A stretch of DNA of 64,000 nt from Lepeophtheirus salmonis (taxonomy: Eukaryota; Arthropoda; Copepoda; Siphonostomatoida; Caligidae). Location of the stretch: positions 42,090,492 to 42,154,491 of the forward strand of contig NC_052136.2 of NCBI RefSeq assembly GCF_016086655.4, written 5' to 3'. Positions 1 to 10,390 of the stretch are shown here, in pieces (position 1 is the stretch's first letter; every line of letters starts with the position of its first letter). The notes below the pieces were generated by a model, which had not been told where the DNA came from, made no database searches, and saw nothing but the letters and a program-made list of their open reading frames with translations. A program made the position numbers and the translations under genes.

Positions 1-76
1 ACGAGACGTGAACCTACACACATTGAGTTCAACAAAATATTTTTTCTCGAGCGTATTGTCTATTGAGCTATCTCGT
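1..76 (-). repeat. tRNA-derived SINE head (copy 1)
   Basis: Read on the minus strand this segment is tRNA-like. The 5' end ACGAGA can pair with the 3' end TCTCGT as an acceptor stem. A box A-like word TAGCTCAATAGAC sits about 8 nt in, and a box B-like word GGTTCACGTCT lies near the 3' end. Total length is 76 nt. The middle is A/T-rich and I do not see a good anticodon arm, so a working tRNA gene is unlikely. A diverged relative lies at 19.6-19.7 kb, which argues for a dispersed SINE head with an internal Pol III promoter. The element may continue beyond the left edge of the window. Confidence 0.5.
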
Positions 77-1792
77 TCCATATTCAATGAAACAGCCTTC
101 ACTTCAAGTGCAGGTTTTAACAAATTATTTTATGGTGAAAATTATTCATTTTATCCATCAAGATAAAATGATACCCAAGAAAACACATTTAAATAGAGTC
201 GAAAGATTTGTGTAGGGAACGAACTAAATCTAGAAATTACGAAGGAAAACAGTTTATGTGTGGGTTATTTCTTCTTTTTTGCTCAGGTAGTCATGATGTT
301 ATCTTCTCACTCTCTGGTAGGCCCTCCCATCTATCTGATGTGTAATTTCTCTTCCCACTAATTTTTTCCTTTCAAAAATTACATCTTTACCATTAAAAAA
401 CCTGGGTAAGCCGTTTTAAGTGTTACATCTTCATCTAGTGTACGAAGTATTAGGTAATTTAGAATCCTTTACGACTAATTTAAAAAATCTATTTCCAAAA
501 TAATTTAATTATAATTCACAGTTTTTATTATATAATATATCACACCCGAATTTCCTGAAATGTCCCAATTTGTATATTGATTTCCAGGAATGTGCGTCTG
601 ATACACTATCCCGTAAAGTGGGAAACCATAAAAGGTGTGTATCTACTATTCAATCCTAATTACTTTTGAAGAATTTAGATTAAAATAGTCAAACAGTTAC
701 CTGCATTAAAAAATAATGGTGTTTTTTTACTAAAAATATATCAAATATCTGACAAAGAGTCTTTTGAATATATTTAAAATGTTATTGAAGTCGTTTCTGA
801 GTTTTTCTACCCCATTTGTAGGAGGGGGTGCTTGAGACTTGGCTTACAGGTTTTTAGTATTTTACGACTCAGTCTACAATTGAAATAAAAGAAGAATATA
901 TGATATGAAAGGGAAACACAATGCAATGATTTTCGATCCAAACGATTAATTAAATTAACTAAACCTCGTTTAAGTTTTTTTTTAATATTTCAGGAACATA
1001 TTTAAAATTATTTGTGATAAAATGTAGATTTAAAGGAATATCTTATCCCATTGACATAACGGAGGGTGAATAAAAAACCCACATATTTCAGTAAATTAAG
1101 CTAATAGTTAATTCTGTCAACATTTGTACTTTATAAAAGGGATCCTCACTAAAATATTAACAAAAAAAAAAAACACATCTTCTTACAATTTGTACTTGAA
1201 ACCTTGACTTTTCTTTTATTGCAATTTGTTAAAAATAGCTTTTAAATTGCTTTTCCTAAAGGGTTAACAAATATGTATGTATGTTTGTACAATTTTGGGT
1301 CTTATTTCTTCTTAGACATAGAGCTTATATTTCCTTCTTATATATTTTGTAAAAAAAAGTAATACTCTGGTAGGAGTAGTTTATAAAAATAAAATAAAAA
1401 AAGCAAAGGAAAGGAACAACTTGAAAAAACAAAAAAGACTTCAAAAGAAATGGAAGAGAAAGTTTGACTTAATTAAAATTCCAAAGAGGTGTTGTTATTT
1501 CCTCAAAGATTCAAGAGGTATGTAAAATAGAATTAAATTTTTATTACACAAAAAAAGTAGAAGGAAGAAGATAAGACATTCGAAGAAGGAGTAAGAAGAT
1601 TGACAATTGAGTAGCAATCCTAGTATCAAACTAATGATTTTAAAGTAGGATTGTAAATCCTAAGCATTTTGTAGTGTATAACTTGATTAGGAATTGGCAA
1701 TTTAAGCAGTGTTACTATTCTTCTTTATTTTTTACGTAAAGTATAATTGCGAGTGTAAATGCTCGAGTGTGACGGAGAGTCACACCAATGAT
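77..1792. other. AT-rich intergenic DNA, nothing recognised
   Basis: The stretch has homopolymer runs of A and T and stop codons in all frames. I see no coding fragment, RNA gene or clear repeat copy. Confidence 0.5.
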
Positions 1793-2185
1793 TAGTGATG
1801 AAAGTTGTGTGTATAATGGGCATCTTAAAAAAAGGATAACAAAAATCGATATGGTAAACTTAAAATTTGAAGAATGTTTTGTAGAAGATCAGCCACAATC
1901 AGCTGTGACAAGGAGAGGGGGAGAAGGAAACAAACAAGGACATTGGAAGAATTACTCTGATTTGGATCCCCAACTCTACTCTGAGTCCAACCAGGACTTA
2001 TAATTATAAGTACGCAACAAATGTTCTACATTCTGAGCACACACAAATTTTCAATCATGTTTTGAATATACAATTCAATCTATTTAGGAAAGGAAGTTCA
2101 TTAAGGAAAATAAAATTCATTCTTCAGATATCCAATTCCAAAAAACGGGCCAGCTAAAAAATTGGCACGATTTCCATAACTACTA
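1793..2185 (+). mobile_element. hAT-like non-autonomous element, family 1, copy A
   Basis: This is one copy of the commonest repeat in the window. It starts with TAGTGATGAAAG and ends with a diverged reverse of the same word (rc TAGTAGTTATGG). Inside are the family landmarks in order: ACAAAAATCGATATGG, AATTTGAAGAATG, GACAAGGAGAGG, an AATTACTC block, CTACTCTGAGTCCAAC, AGGACTTATAATTATAA, GAGCACACACAAA and GGGCCAGCTAAAAAATT. It has no coding capacity: the 71-codon open frame here is part of the repeat. TAGNG ends are typical of hAT elements, but no exact 8-bp target duplication is visible, so the superfamily is an inference. Confidence 0.7.
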
Positions 2186-2187
2186 AT

Positions 2188-2440
2188 TAGTGTTGTTCCA
2201 TCACTTATTTAGGGTTGAAGACTGCAGCCCTGTCCAGATCCGTCTTGGTCCGGTCTGGCTCAGACTAGTCCTGCATATGAGTCTTAAAAACTTATATAGT
2301 TTGTTTCTTGAGGACTTCACTCAACTTCTTCTTTTTTTACCTTCAGTTCTATTACTGATAGTCCAAAGGAGCGACAGCCTTAAGAAACGGTCCTAAATTT
2401 GGACTGGACCAAATAAATAAGGACTGATTGAATACTACTA
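2188..2440 (+). mobile_element. Short hAT-like MITE, family 2 (GGTCC-rich), copy 1
   Basis: A 253-bp element bounded by TAGTGTTGTTCCATCA on the left and the similar rc TAGTAGTATTCAATCA on the right. Both ends are followed by a TTATTTA block. The interior is rich in GGTCC, GGACT and AGTCC words. Related copies lie near 14.6-14.84 kb and 30.95-31.35 kb, each with the GGACC-AATAAATAA-GGAC end block. It directly abuts the preceding element. It is non-coding; the 68-codon frame inside is incidental. Confidence 0.6.
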
Positions 2441-2853
2441 ACGATTTGACGCCTAATTATAATTTTATGCCCATTTTCTCAGATTCAAAACATATTTGAT
2501 TCATATATGTATGTATCTTTGCCTGAATCTAAGAAAATGCTTTCTAAGTACAAAAAAAGACTATAAATGAAACCCTTTCTTTGAAACTTCTCATTTTGCA
2601 TCACAATGACAAAAAAAAGTAATTTATCGTAAATTGAAGACATACAACTTCACAATAAATAAACAACACCTTAAATATCAAAGTTCAAACTATTTTAAGA
2701 TTTCTTGCTAAGAGTCGGACCCAAAACTTGCAACAGCATTTAATTATAATTTTATGCACTTTATTTTTAACTACAAGATTTTATTACGAAAATAGAAAAT
2801 ATTTGGAAAAAAAATATAAAGGTTTTTTTTCCCCCATGCTTCTAAGTGTAAAA

Positions 2854-2996
2854 ATGTCGGAGTAACACCAACAAAGCCAACGTGTGTTCATCTCCTCCGT
2901 ACCGGAGTCTGTGCTGAGAAAGCTAAAGCGAACGTTGGCATCGCCATGTGGACTACCTACAATATCAAGAAGTATAGAACCGCCAAGAAGAACTAA
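2854..2996 (+). pseudogene. mariner-type transposase N-terminal helix-turn-helix fragment
   Basis: A GC-richer island whose translation in two frames reads as the start of a mariner-like DNA-binding domain. QRVFISS is followed, after a one- or two-base frameshift, by RTGVCAEKAKANVGI and TTYNIKKYRTAKK, ending at TAA. The order QRxFI(S/A)S, basic helix, TxYNIKK resembles the recognition helix of Tc1/mariner transposases. There is also a stop just after the ATG. No catalytic domain follows, so this is a dead scrap. The assignment rests on motif memory only. Confidence 0.45.
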
Positions 2997-3049
2997 AACT
3001 TCTCTAGCAATAATATGACAGACTTCATGCTTTTTTTAAGCCCCACAAT

Positions 3050-3094
3050 ACACATACCGGGTGATTTAACAATTTTATCACCCGGTATACGTGT
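3050..3094. repeat. GC-rich inverted repeat (hairpin)
   Basis: The left arm ACACATACCGGGTGAT and right arm ATCACCCGGTATACGTGT are reverse complements apart from a 2-nt insertion. They are separated by an 11-nt A/T loop. In such AT-rich DNA a 16-bp stem with a CCGGGTGAT core is unusual. It lies just downstream of the transposase scrap and may be a terminal repeat junction. Confidence 0.6.
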
Positions 3095-3104
3095 TTGAGT
3101 TTAT

Positions 3105-4300
3105 GTGTTCAAATTACAAAAAGAAATAAAAACTCAGTTTCATTGTTGATAAAATCAAAAAAATTATTATCATTTACCTATTTCTTTCTTTATTCTTTCT
3201 TACCTTTCGTCCCTTCAGGCCTGACACCATCCACCTTGACTTTGCAGTTTAAAGCATCTTAAAGAAGAATGTCAGTGCAACTTTCATCCAAATTTAGAAT
3301 AACTCCAATGAACAATCATGACAGCGTGGGACGTCATGGGCGAAGTCTTTATCGTTGTTAGAATTTGTCAATCTTTTTTCGGCGTGTCGAGGCTGTTTTT
3401 ACTTGTAAAAAGAACAAATTAAATTTAAAAAATAGCTAAATATAGTATCTAAACATATCAAAAATAATATTTAATTTGTATTTTCAAAATTTCAATGAAA
3501 ATACGTATTTCTGCCTTAAGTGATGTAGAGTCAATTTTTGGAACTATGTTTTTGTATATAAAGTATTTACACAGTTTAAATACATCAATTAAGCATTCAA
3601 AAATGGATCATATATTGGCAAACACTCCCTTGTTAACATGGATTTAAATACCCTCAACAATGGAGAACAATTTTTTTTCTATCGTCTAATTTTTTATATA
3701 TTAAAATAATAAAACGTCAATTTACCTTTTCATATATCACACTCACATTACCACTCTCACTTAAATATTTTTCTATTGGTTATTTAATATAATAAAAAGT
3801 AGGACAGCCTTTAATAGCTATTACCTACACCTACCTATATATATAGGCATAACACACATTTTTGAAGATGTAATGTGTATACATTTTTACATATACTTGA
3901 GAAAGAAAAAAAAAGTCATTATTCATTTTTATAATTTTCAAATATCTTTTTTATAAATTGGGAATATAAATTACATGCTTTCAAAATATACACATATATA
4001 AATTAAAATACCTTTATATAAGAACCAATACGAACCCTAACTTTTTACGTTACAAGTATGCAAATAGGAAGGGAAAAAACGACTTAAGGCATTGTTGAAG
4101 ATTTGATAGCTTTTTCTTTTTCGTTCTTTTACAATGCAAAACATTATACTGAGTGGTACATTAAAATCTGAAGACTTTGAAATTAAAGCGTCAACAAGAT
4201 ATGATGTATTAATTAACAATAAAATTTCAAAAAAATTAATTATATTACTAGATGTGTATCTGAGCTCTCATATTCATTAATGGAGCCGCTCTCAGTGTCA
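3105..4300. other. Intergenic, no gene recognised
   Basis: Mostly AT-rich. The part at about 3.2-3.37 kb is richer in G+C and its minus-strand translation has short open stretches, but I could not assign it. The rest carries only short A/T runs and TATATA words. Confidence 0.4.
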
Positions 4301-4301
4301 A

Positions 4302-4515
4302 TTAAGGCTTCCAGCCAATGGTGGAAGTCCTAGCACCGCTGTGGTTATAGTCCTGCGTCATGGCATCCAAGTACTGTCTGAATGTGACTTTGAGGGACTT
4401 AGTGATTAGATGACGGACACGGTAGGTCTCCTTTCGATATGCACCCAAATGTAGTCGAAGATCAAAGAAGTAATTATCCACAATAGAGGAAAAGGCAATG
4501 CGTCGTTCTCGCGAT
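4302..4515 (-). CDS. 3' coding exon of an unrecognised minus-strand gene
   Basis: On the minus strand a pyrimidine-containing acceptor (TTTTGTCTGGCGCAG) is followed by about 70 open codons ending in TAA. The composition is balanced and protein-like, with RHLITKSLKVTF, QYLDAMTQDYNHSG and a final TSTIGWKP. G+C is clearly higher than in the flanks. A second acceptor 8 nt further in (GCGAG) would join in phase with the upstream block at 4696-4826, giving VHR-ERRIAFSS across the junction. I do not recognise the family: there are no transmembrane segments, no cysteines and no catalytic signature. No obvious AATAAA follows the stop. It could be the last coding exon of a host gene or a decayed copy. 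Confidence 0.5.
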
Positions 4516-4695
4516 CTGCGCCAGACAAAATAATTTTGTGATTGCAAACTTCTTAAACTTGGTCAAGTCTTGTTTAGAGATCTTGGAAGGCAAAAAAAGA
4601 GTCTGGAGGTGATTATGAATTATTAAGCGTGCAGATCACAAAATGAGATCATAATTTTTTAAACTTTGTTGACCTCCAAGATCAACGAGCCTCAC

Positions 4696-4826
4696 CCCTG
4701 TGGACGTCTTTGTGTACGTAGTAGTTGAGCGACACACCAACAGATCCTCCGGCAACACATAATTCAAGCTGGTATCTAGGATCCGGGGAGAATTCTGCCA
4801 AATGAGAAATGTATCCAGAACTGCTC
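4696..4826 (-). CDS. Upstream exon of the same unrecognised gene
   Basis: A minus-strand block begins after CCTCTGTAACAG and ends at the donor AGGG|GTGAGG. It encodes SSGYISHLAEFSPDPRY, ELCVAGGSVGVSL and NYYVHKDVHR without a stop. The gap to the next coding block is about 180 bp with GT-AG ends and a T-rich tract before the acceptor. An alternative is a first exon beginning at the ATG at 4885; splice signal and codon flavour favour the acceptor at 4826. The product is unknown. Both exons are contiguous in strand and phase if the inner acceptor of the next exon is used. Confidence 0.5.
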
Positions 4827-5185
4827 CTGTTACAGAGGTTCCTTTCGAGGCCTTTATTGACGTTACATTTATACTGAATCATCAATGATATCTTTTTTCA
4901 TTCCGCTTTCATTTGTCATTGATATTTATCAATAACAAATCTTGTTAGCTTTAAAATTAAGGGAGATCCAGTATATATACTATTTGAAAATCAAGAAGAA
5001 GAAAATAAATATAGTGAACATTTTTGCATGAATACCCCAACAACAGCTCATACCATGGTGAGTTGATAACAACTTCCCTAATCAAATTTTATGACTCAAT
5101 AAATTATCTATGATTCAAGTATACTCGAGGCCCCTAACGTAAAATTATGTAATGTTGTGGCTATGCGCATATAAGGAATGGAGGA

Positions 5186-5545
5186 ATGAAAGAAAACAGA
5201 AGAGGTTGTTCTTCAAGAAGAATTAGAAAACGAGGAGGCCAAAATATGTTGGATGCATCATTAGTAGATAATGAAGTCAAAATAACCATTCCAGATGAGG
5301 AAACCACTAATGGAACAGATAATAATAGCAATAACAAGGAAACTGAATAACCAAAGGGTGGTCAATTAAGGGAAGATTTGAAAATTGTACTTAGGAAAAT
5401 AACAATTTCGATCCTAAAAGCTAAGAAAATTACAAAACAATGTTGGGAGAGTCCAGAGGAAGAAGTTAAAAAACAGTCAAGGGAGAACAGTCATCATACG
5501 TTGGAGAAAACGAATGCTAACATTGAAAACAAAAAATTTAACTAA
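5186..5545 (+). pseudogene. Possible LINE ORF1 remnant (one in-frame stop)
   Basis: One reading frame runs 119 codons from ATG to TAA with a single internal TAA at 5348. The product starts with a basic stretch (RRGCSSRRIRKRGG). It then has an acidic, Asn-rich middle (PDEETTNGTDNNSNN) and a Lys/Glu-rich tail (LRKITISILKAKKITKQ). Its place 5' of the endonuclease fragments and the basic, coil-prone make-up fit a LINE ORF1, but no CCHC knuckle or RRM is visible. It could also be an unrelated decayed gene. Confidence 0.35.
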
Positions 5546-6038
5546 GGGATCTCAATTTTCAGTTCATATTTTATCCCAATCCATTATTGATATCAATAGT
5601 CAATTTGTAAATATTCTTTTATTTATGAGTAATTTTCTTATAGTATTTTATATTACCATGTCCCATATTTTTTTCTCAGCCCTTTACTTTTAAGAGCTTT
5701 TAATGACACACATGTATAATGTGTATTCAATTAAAAATTATTACTGCTAACGTAAATTCAATTATTAACATTAAAAAATATAAGATTATGATAGACCATT
5801 TTATATCATATGATCTGGATCTTCTATCTTTTTTGTGACACTAAGCTAGCTAAAATAGATTTGAACTATTTGTTTCTAAACGACTATAATATAATCCAGG
5901 CTCCAGCAAAAAGAAATACGGGAATTACCCTTCGAGATGAGTTTTGATTGCAATTCAAAAAAAAGTTTAATTCCAAAATATTAGGACAGATGGAGAGGGG
6001 AATTACGTTATCTTGACTTTAAATCTTGATGGACAAAT

Positions 6039-6568
6039 ATGATGAATTATATCAATTTAGGACCCAACAATGATGATCCACAATTTTTTGAATCACTCGA
6101 TTCAAAAACCATGTCAGATAAAAATATAGAAAATGAGGGACTCTTGAAAGACATGAATTTTGTCATAGATCAAAGGAGATATACAGCGAATTATGTGAAT
6201 GAAAACAATAGAAACTCTTCAAATAAATTCACGGGAGAAATAAAAAAAGAGGTCGGATAGATTCTGCTGCAAGACTTAGGAAGGATCCTGAACATACATT
6301 TTTTATTAACAATAGGAATGGAGTAGTCAAAAGCTCTAGATTCGACTATGTATTTTTATCACCACATTTGGCCTCTAATATTAGCCAGTGTAAAATAATA
6401 CCACCGAAGCAATCGTACCATAAACCTGTTTTGGTAACCATTATTTATCCCCCAAAGCACGCGAAGAAGACATACAAGCTGAATTTCTCCCTATTAGAAG
6501 ACGACCGAACAGATGCAAAGGTTGGGAAATTATTATGGATATATTCTCAAAACTACAATTTACAATAG
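6039..6568 (+). pseudogene. L1-type LINE endonuclease remnant
   Basis: Two overlapping frames cover the C-terminal half of an apurinic-like endonuclease. The second frame reads DSAARLRKDPEHTFF, then SSRFDYVFLSPHL, then QSYHKPVLVTI. These match the late endonuclease order: a (S/R)R(I/F)DYxFLS strand, then the SDHxPV histidine motif, here changed to SYHKPV so that the catalytic-site Asp is lost. A frameshift occurs near 6250. The N-terminal endonuclease motifs are missing or beyond recognition. It is followed after about 530 bp by the matching reverse transcriptase. Confidence 0.7.
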
Positions 6569-7102
6569 TCAAAACGGCTTCTCATGCATTAAATGAATCT
6601 TGGACTGCACTAGGAGAGAATGACTTAAACTAGGAGTTAGTAAAAGTGAAGAAAGGAAGAGGAATAAACTAGAGGAGCTGAATAGAGATAAATATAATAC
6701 TACTATTAGGGAAAACCTGAGCAATTTAGTTACTATGTCCATTAGAGGCTGTCTGATACGAACTGGCCGTAATAATATTACAAAAGAGCATGAATATTTG
6801 AGTGGTTAAGGAAACTTGAAAAAATCAGTAGTCAAAGAAGGGTATTAACTTGTTGAACCATGAAAATGGTAAAAAAGCTGAAAATCAGATATATATCAGC
6901 CAAACAATAACTAATTACTACCGAGAATTATTTGAATGTAAAAAATGTAAAACGTTAATTGATATTTGTGGTCAATGTAGAAATGTTACAGTAGATTATC
7001 CTTGTGAAAATAATACCTTCAAATGCAATACCCAAAACCTTCCCCAATTATTACAACCAATGAGGAAAACTTTAGAAAAATAGATAAATGAAAGGGAAAT
7101 AT

Positions 7103-8074
7103 AATATTATATAAAGCTCTACAACAAAAAGAATAAATTTCCGGGACCAGATAGTTTCCCAATGGAATTTTATAAGAAATATTGTTCTTTATTAAATCCG
7201 TTCTTAAATCAAGTTTATAGTGAAGCACTCTCACGAGGTTTTTTCGATCAGCATATTACATTAGGAACCCTTACATTAATTGCCAAAAATGGAAAAGACC
7301 CCGGATATGTGCAAAACCTTAGGCCACTAACAATTTTAAACACCTATGAAATATACAGTGGTGTACTTAATAAAATAATTGGAAAGGTCATTCCTCATAT
7401 CCTCCACTATGCTCCAAAAGGATTTGTTGGAGGGAGATTCATGGAGGATGTTAATGGGGGAATAATGGATTCTATAAAAGTGAAAAAAAATAGAGCATAA
7501 TGTGACGTTGCTGTCCATTGTTTTTATGAAAGCTTTTGACAGCATTTATCACGATTTCATGTTGAAAAGCATAATTATATATGGTTTTGGTAGGAACTAT
7601 ATGCAGATGGTTGCGCATTGCCCTACGTAACATCTACAAAAAATACTCTAATGATGTAAACAGCTTTGAAATTAAACGAGGTTCTCGCAAGGAAGATTCT
7701 TTGTCCCCACACTATCTATCTCAGCAATGGACAAACTAATCAGGAAAATTGACGCAGCAGATCCGATAAGGGGCATCAACTCTGGGGTTTCTGGACACAG
7801 GGTTGAAGCTTTTGTGGATGATTTGACTGTTTTGTATTCTGGGAGATTAGAAGTTGTCCAGATATCTGCAAATTGTACACTAGAAATTTTTAAAACTTTC
7901 AGAGGATGTTCTAGATCGAGAATTAATTTTGCCAAGTCAAAAATTCTAAGCAACATAGAAAATATCTTATCTGGTCTAGAAATACAGATAGTACCTAAGA
8001 TAAAAATACTTGGAGCTATACTATCTACTAATTCGATAGGGGGACTCTTTTATGGAAAACTTGAGAGAAATTGA
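7103..8074 (+). pseudogene. L1-type LINE reverse transcriptase, broken
   Basis: The non-LTR reverse transcriptase blocks appear in order across several frames. They are FPGPDSFPMEFYKKY; TLTLIAKNGKDP; NLRPLTILNTYE; APKGFVGGRF; motif A as MKAFDSIYHDFML (7529-7570); motif B as RGSRKEDSLSP (about 7680-7715); and motif C as AFVDDLTVLYSG (about 7808-7845), with FVDD in place of the canonical YADD/FADD. At least three frameshifts or stops separate them. The spelling (PGPDGF, GKDP, LLN) is that of the L1/Tx1 clade. The element is inactive, and the reverse-strand frames here are shadows. Confidence 0.85.
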
Positions 8075-9030
8075 GGAAAAATTAGGAAAATTTCTGGTAG
8101 ATTTACATATCTTGTTGAGAGGAACCAGCCAGAGTGAATTCATGTTTGGAACTCTCTTATCCTTACTAAAATAACGCATCTGTTAAGAATTACATCTTAT
8201 AATGAGAAGTGTGCAAGCACGGTAGAAGAGTTGTCCGCAAATTTTCTGCTATTGTCCGACCAGAAAAAGATAACGTGGAAGCAAATTATCTGGCCAAAAA
8301 AGAATGAAGGATTGGGTCTAATCTCAATAATTTTTTTTGGAAAACACTCTTATTTATGTGGTTTAGAACCTTGATAAATGAAGAATACACGTAGTCTAAA
8401 CAATTAAGAACAAATATAGAGGTTGAGAGTCACCTTCATTTTGACACATTTCAAGGTTAGGGATCAAAAGAAATAATCCGGATTTTTAAATCACAACGGC
8501 TTTTTGGAAAGAAGTTTCAAAAATAAGCAATGACATTTGTGCATAAATCCTTCCCTTAATGACATGGCAGGAACTAATATTAAATAATCAACGTTTTAAT
8601 TTTTTATCTAGTATGACCGTCAAAAAAAAGCTTGACTTCGTTTGTGAAATTTTTAATAACGAAATAAAAATAAATTTCATAATAAAGTAAATGCATTTTT
8701 TAATAACGTTCAATTTTTTTTGCTGAGGAAATGGAACGGAAAATAATTTTAAAATTAATTACGGTGCGTAGAAGACAAATTGGCCCATGGTATTCCTTGT
8801 TCAACTTTATAAGAGGAATAACCAACAAGTCGATTCCACTTATACAAATTGATGATAATGTCAAAGTTCAATACGTAAGACAAATAAATAGAAAGAGGGA
8901 TTAATTCAGAGAGACGGTTCATATTGACGAGATTTTTGGGACTATGTCTAACAATTTGATTGAGTTTTCAACATATTGGTTTCGATATAAACACTTCATT
9001 GATAAGGGATTGTATGATATTGTGTGATAT
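8075..9030 (+). pseudogene. LINE C-terminal region and 3' part, decayed
   Basis: Downstream of the reverse transcriptase, fragments continue in the expected order for L1: NLREIEEKLGKF, FTYLVERNQ, WNSLILTKITHLLRI, QIIWPKKNEGLGLISI (equivalent of the GGLGL block), then TTAFWKEVSK and RRRQIGPWYSLFNFIRGI up to about 8.9 kb. Stops and frameshifts are frequent. I see no clean poly(A) tail or target duplication, so the 3' end is placed only approximately. Confidence 0.65.
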
Positions 9031-9684
9031 CCTTAAAAAAAACCAATGGGTGGCATGTCATTTATGTTTGCAAAGTATGTCAATAGAACCACACACGCAC
9101 TTTCCTAGATAATATATAGTGCAACCATACAGAACAATACATTGTTTATGTATAATTCATCCACTATTCAAGTGTTTTTTTTATTCATCTCCCTCTGCCA
9201 TCCCCCCCCCCCTTCTTCTTGTACACATTACTCACCCCATTTATCCTTATTAAGTATCTCAGATAAGAAAACCAGCCAGAGTCCTTCTCCAAATATTTGC
9301 TCTTTATATGTGTAATGGGAGATGATGATTCAGTTAGAAAGTCACCCTTGGTAACATCATAAAAAATTAAATTCCCTTGTCCTTTTTATTAGTTATTCCT
9401 CTTTTATTTCGTCATAAGATATTTATTTAATATGTAAACTCATTCACTGTATATTGAAGGAAAGGAACGCCTCAGAGCTTTTATTTATTTTTACTATGGA
9501 GATCCCCTGTTGCGTTTTTTATAGCTGTGAATAAAGTAGTCGCTTTATTTAAAACCTTTGTATATATGTATAATACGGAAATCAATAAATAGAAGGTCAC
9601 GTGTCATTTCTTCTCTCTTTTTGTACATATATAATACATAAATGAAAATTAATGTTGTTATAGAGTTGTAAATTGTATGTATTT
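9031..9684. other. AT-rich intergenic DNA with a poly(C) run
   Basis: No gene or repeat copy recognised. A run of about ten C near 9.21 kb and pyrimidine-rich sequence beside it are the only features. Confidence 0.5.
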
Positions 9685-10035
9685 TTGGTATGTTAAAATG
9701 AAAATGAACTTTGAAAAAAGTAACCCTAACAATTTGAAGAAGGTTTTGTAGAAGAGCAGCTAAGGTGGCTTGACGTTTAATTAAATTAGCTTCGAGTATC
9801 TGTGAGATGGAGGAAATAAACAAAATTCCCACTCCGAAGGAGCTAGAACATAGATAGAAATTACTCTGTTGTCGATCATCAATTATACTCTGAGTCTAAC
9901 AAGGACTTACATGTATAACTCTCCATTAAATACGCAGTGTTACTCTCTTTCATTCAAGAGCAGACAAATTAGGGAGGACATCTTATATTTAGATGTTCTC
10001 TCCTCAAGAAGGATAAAATAATGATAATTTCTTTT
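9685..10035 (+). mobile_element. hAT-like element, family 1, copy O
   Basis: Carries the family 1 landmarks in plus orientation: CAATTTGAAGAAGG, CAGCTAAGG, GAAATTACTCTGTTGTCGAT, TACTCTGAGTCTAACAAGG and CAAGAAGGATAAAATAATGA. The terminal words are eroded. At its 3' side it runs straight into the AT-rich family 3 copy beginning CATTCGGGGAAATTAT. Confidence 0.65.
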
Positions 10036-10390
10036 AACATTCGGGGAAATTATGCAAAAAAGTAAAAAATTGAATATTTAAATTTTTTTTGAAAAAATTA
10101 ATTTTTTTGTGAATATCTGTAGATTTTTGAAATTTTTTCAGAAAAATTTAATATTTGAAATTTAAATTCAGTTAACTTCCAAATTTCCAAAAAAAATATT
10201 TATTTCTGCCTAATTGGGAATTTTGAAAGTTTTTTCAGAAAATTAAATATTTTAAATTTCATTTTTTAAAGTTTTTTCCAGGAAAAAAAAAAATCGATGA
10301 GTTCCTATAAATTTTTCAATTTTTTTTTAAAAAGATTAAACATTTAAAATTTAATTTTAATTTTTTTTCTATACTCGCGATTATTTCAAC
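10036..10390 (+). repeat. AT-rich dispersed repeat with internal minisatellite, family 3, copy 1
   Basis: After the border word CATTCGGGGAAATTAT the sequence consists of roughly 50-60-bp imperfect units. Each has a T-rich part, GAATATCTGTAGATTTTTGA and AAAAATTTAATATTTGAA. The same border and unit recur at 43.7-43.96 kb. No coding potential. Confidence 0.6.

Noticed and set aside
3215..3370. Possible minus-strand transposase fragment (LNLDES-like reading)
   Set aside because: Only a few residues fit and no second motif follows; not enough to call.
10022..10066. MIISFNIRGN-like reading resembling the start of a LINE endonuclease
   Set aside because: The first bases belong to hAT-like family 1 copy O and the rest to the CATTCGGG border of the family 3 repeat, which recurs at 43.7 kb without this reading. 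The resemblance is a chance junction.
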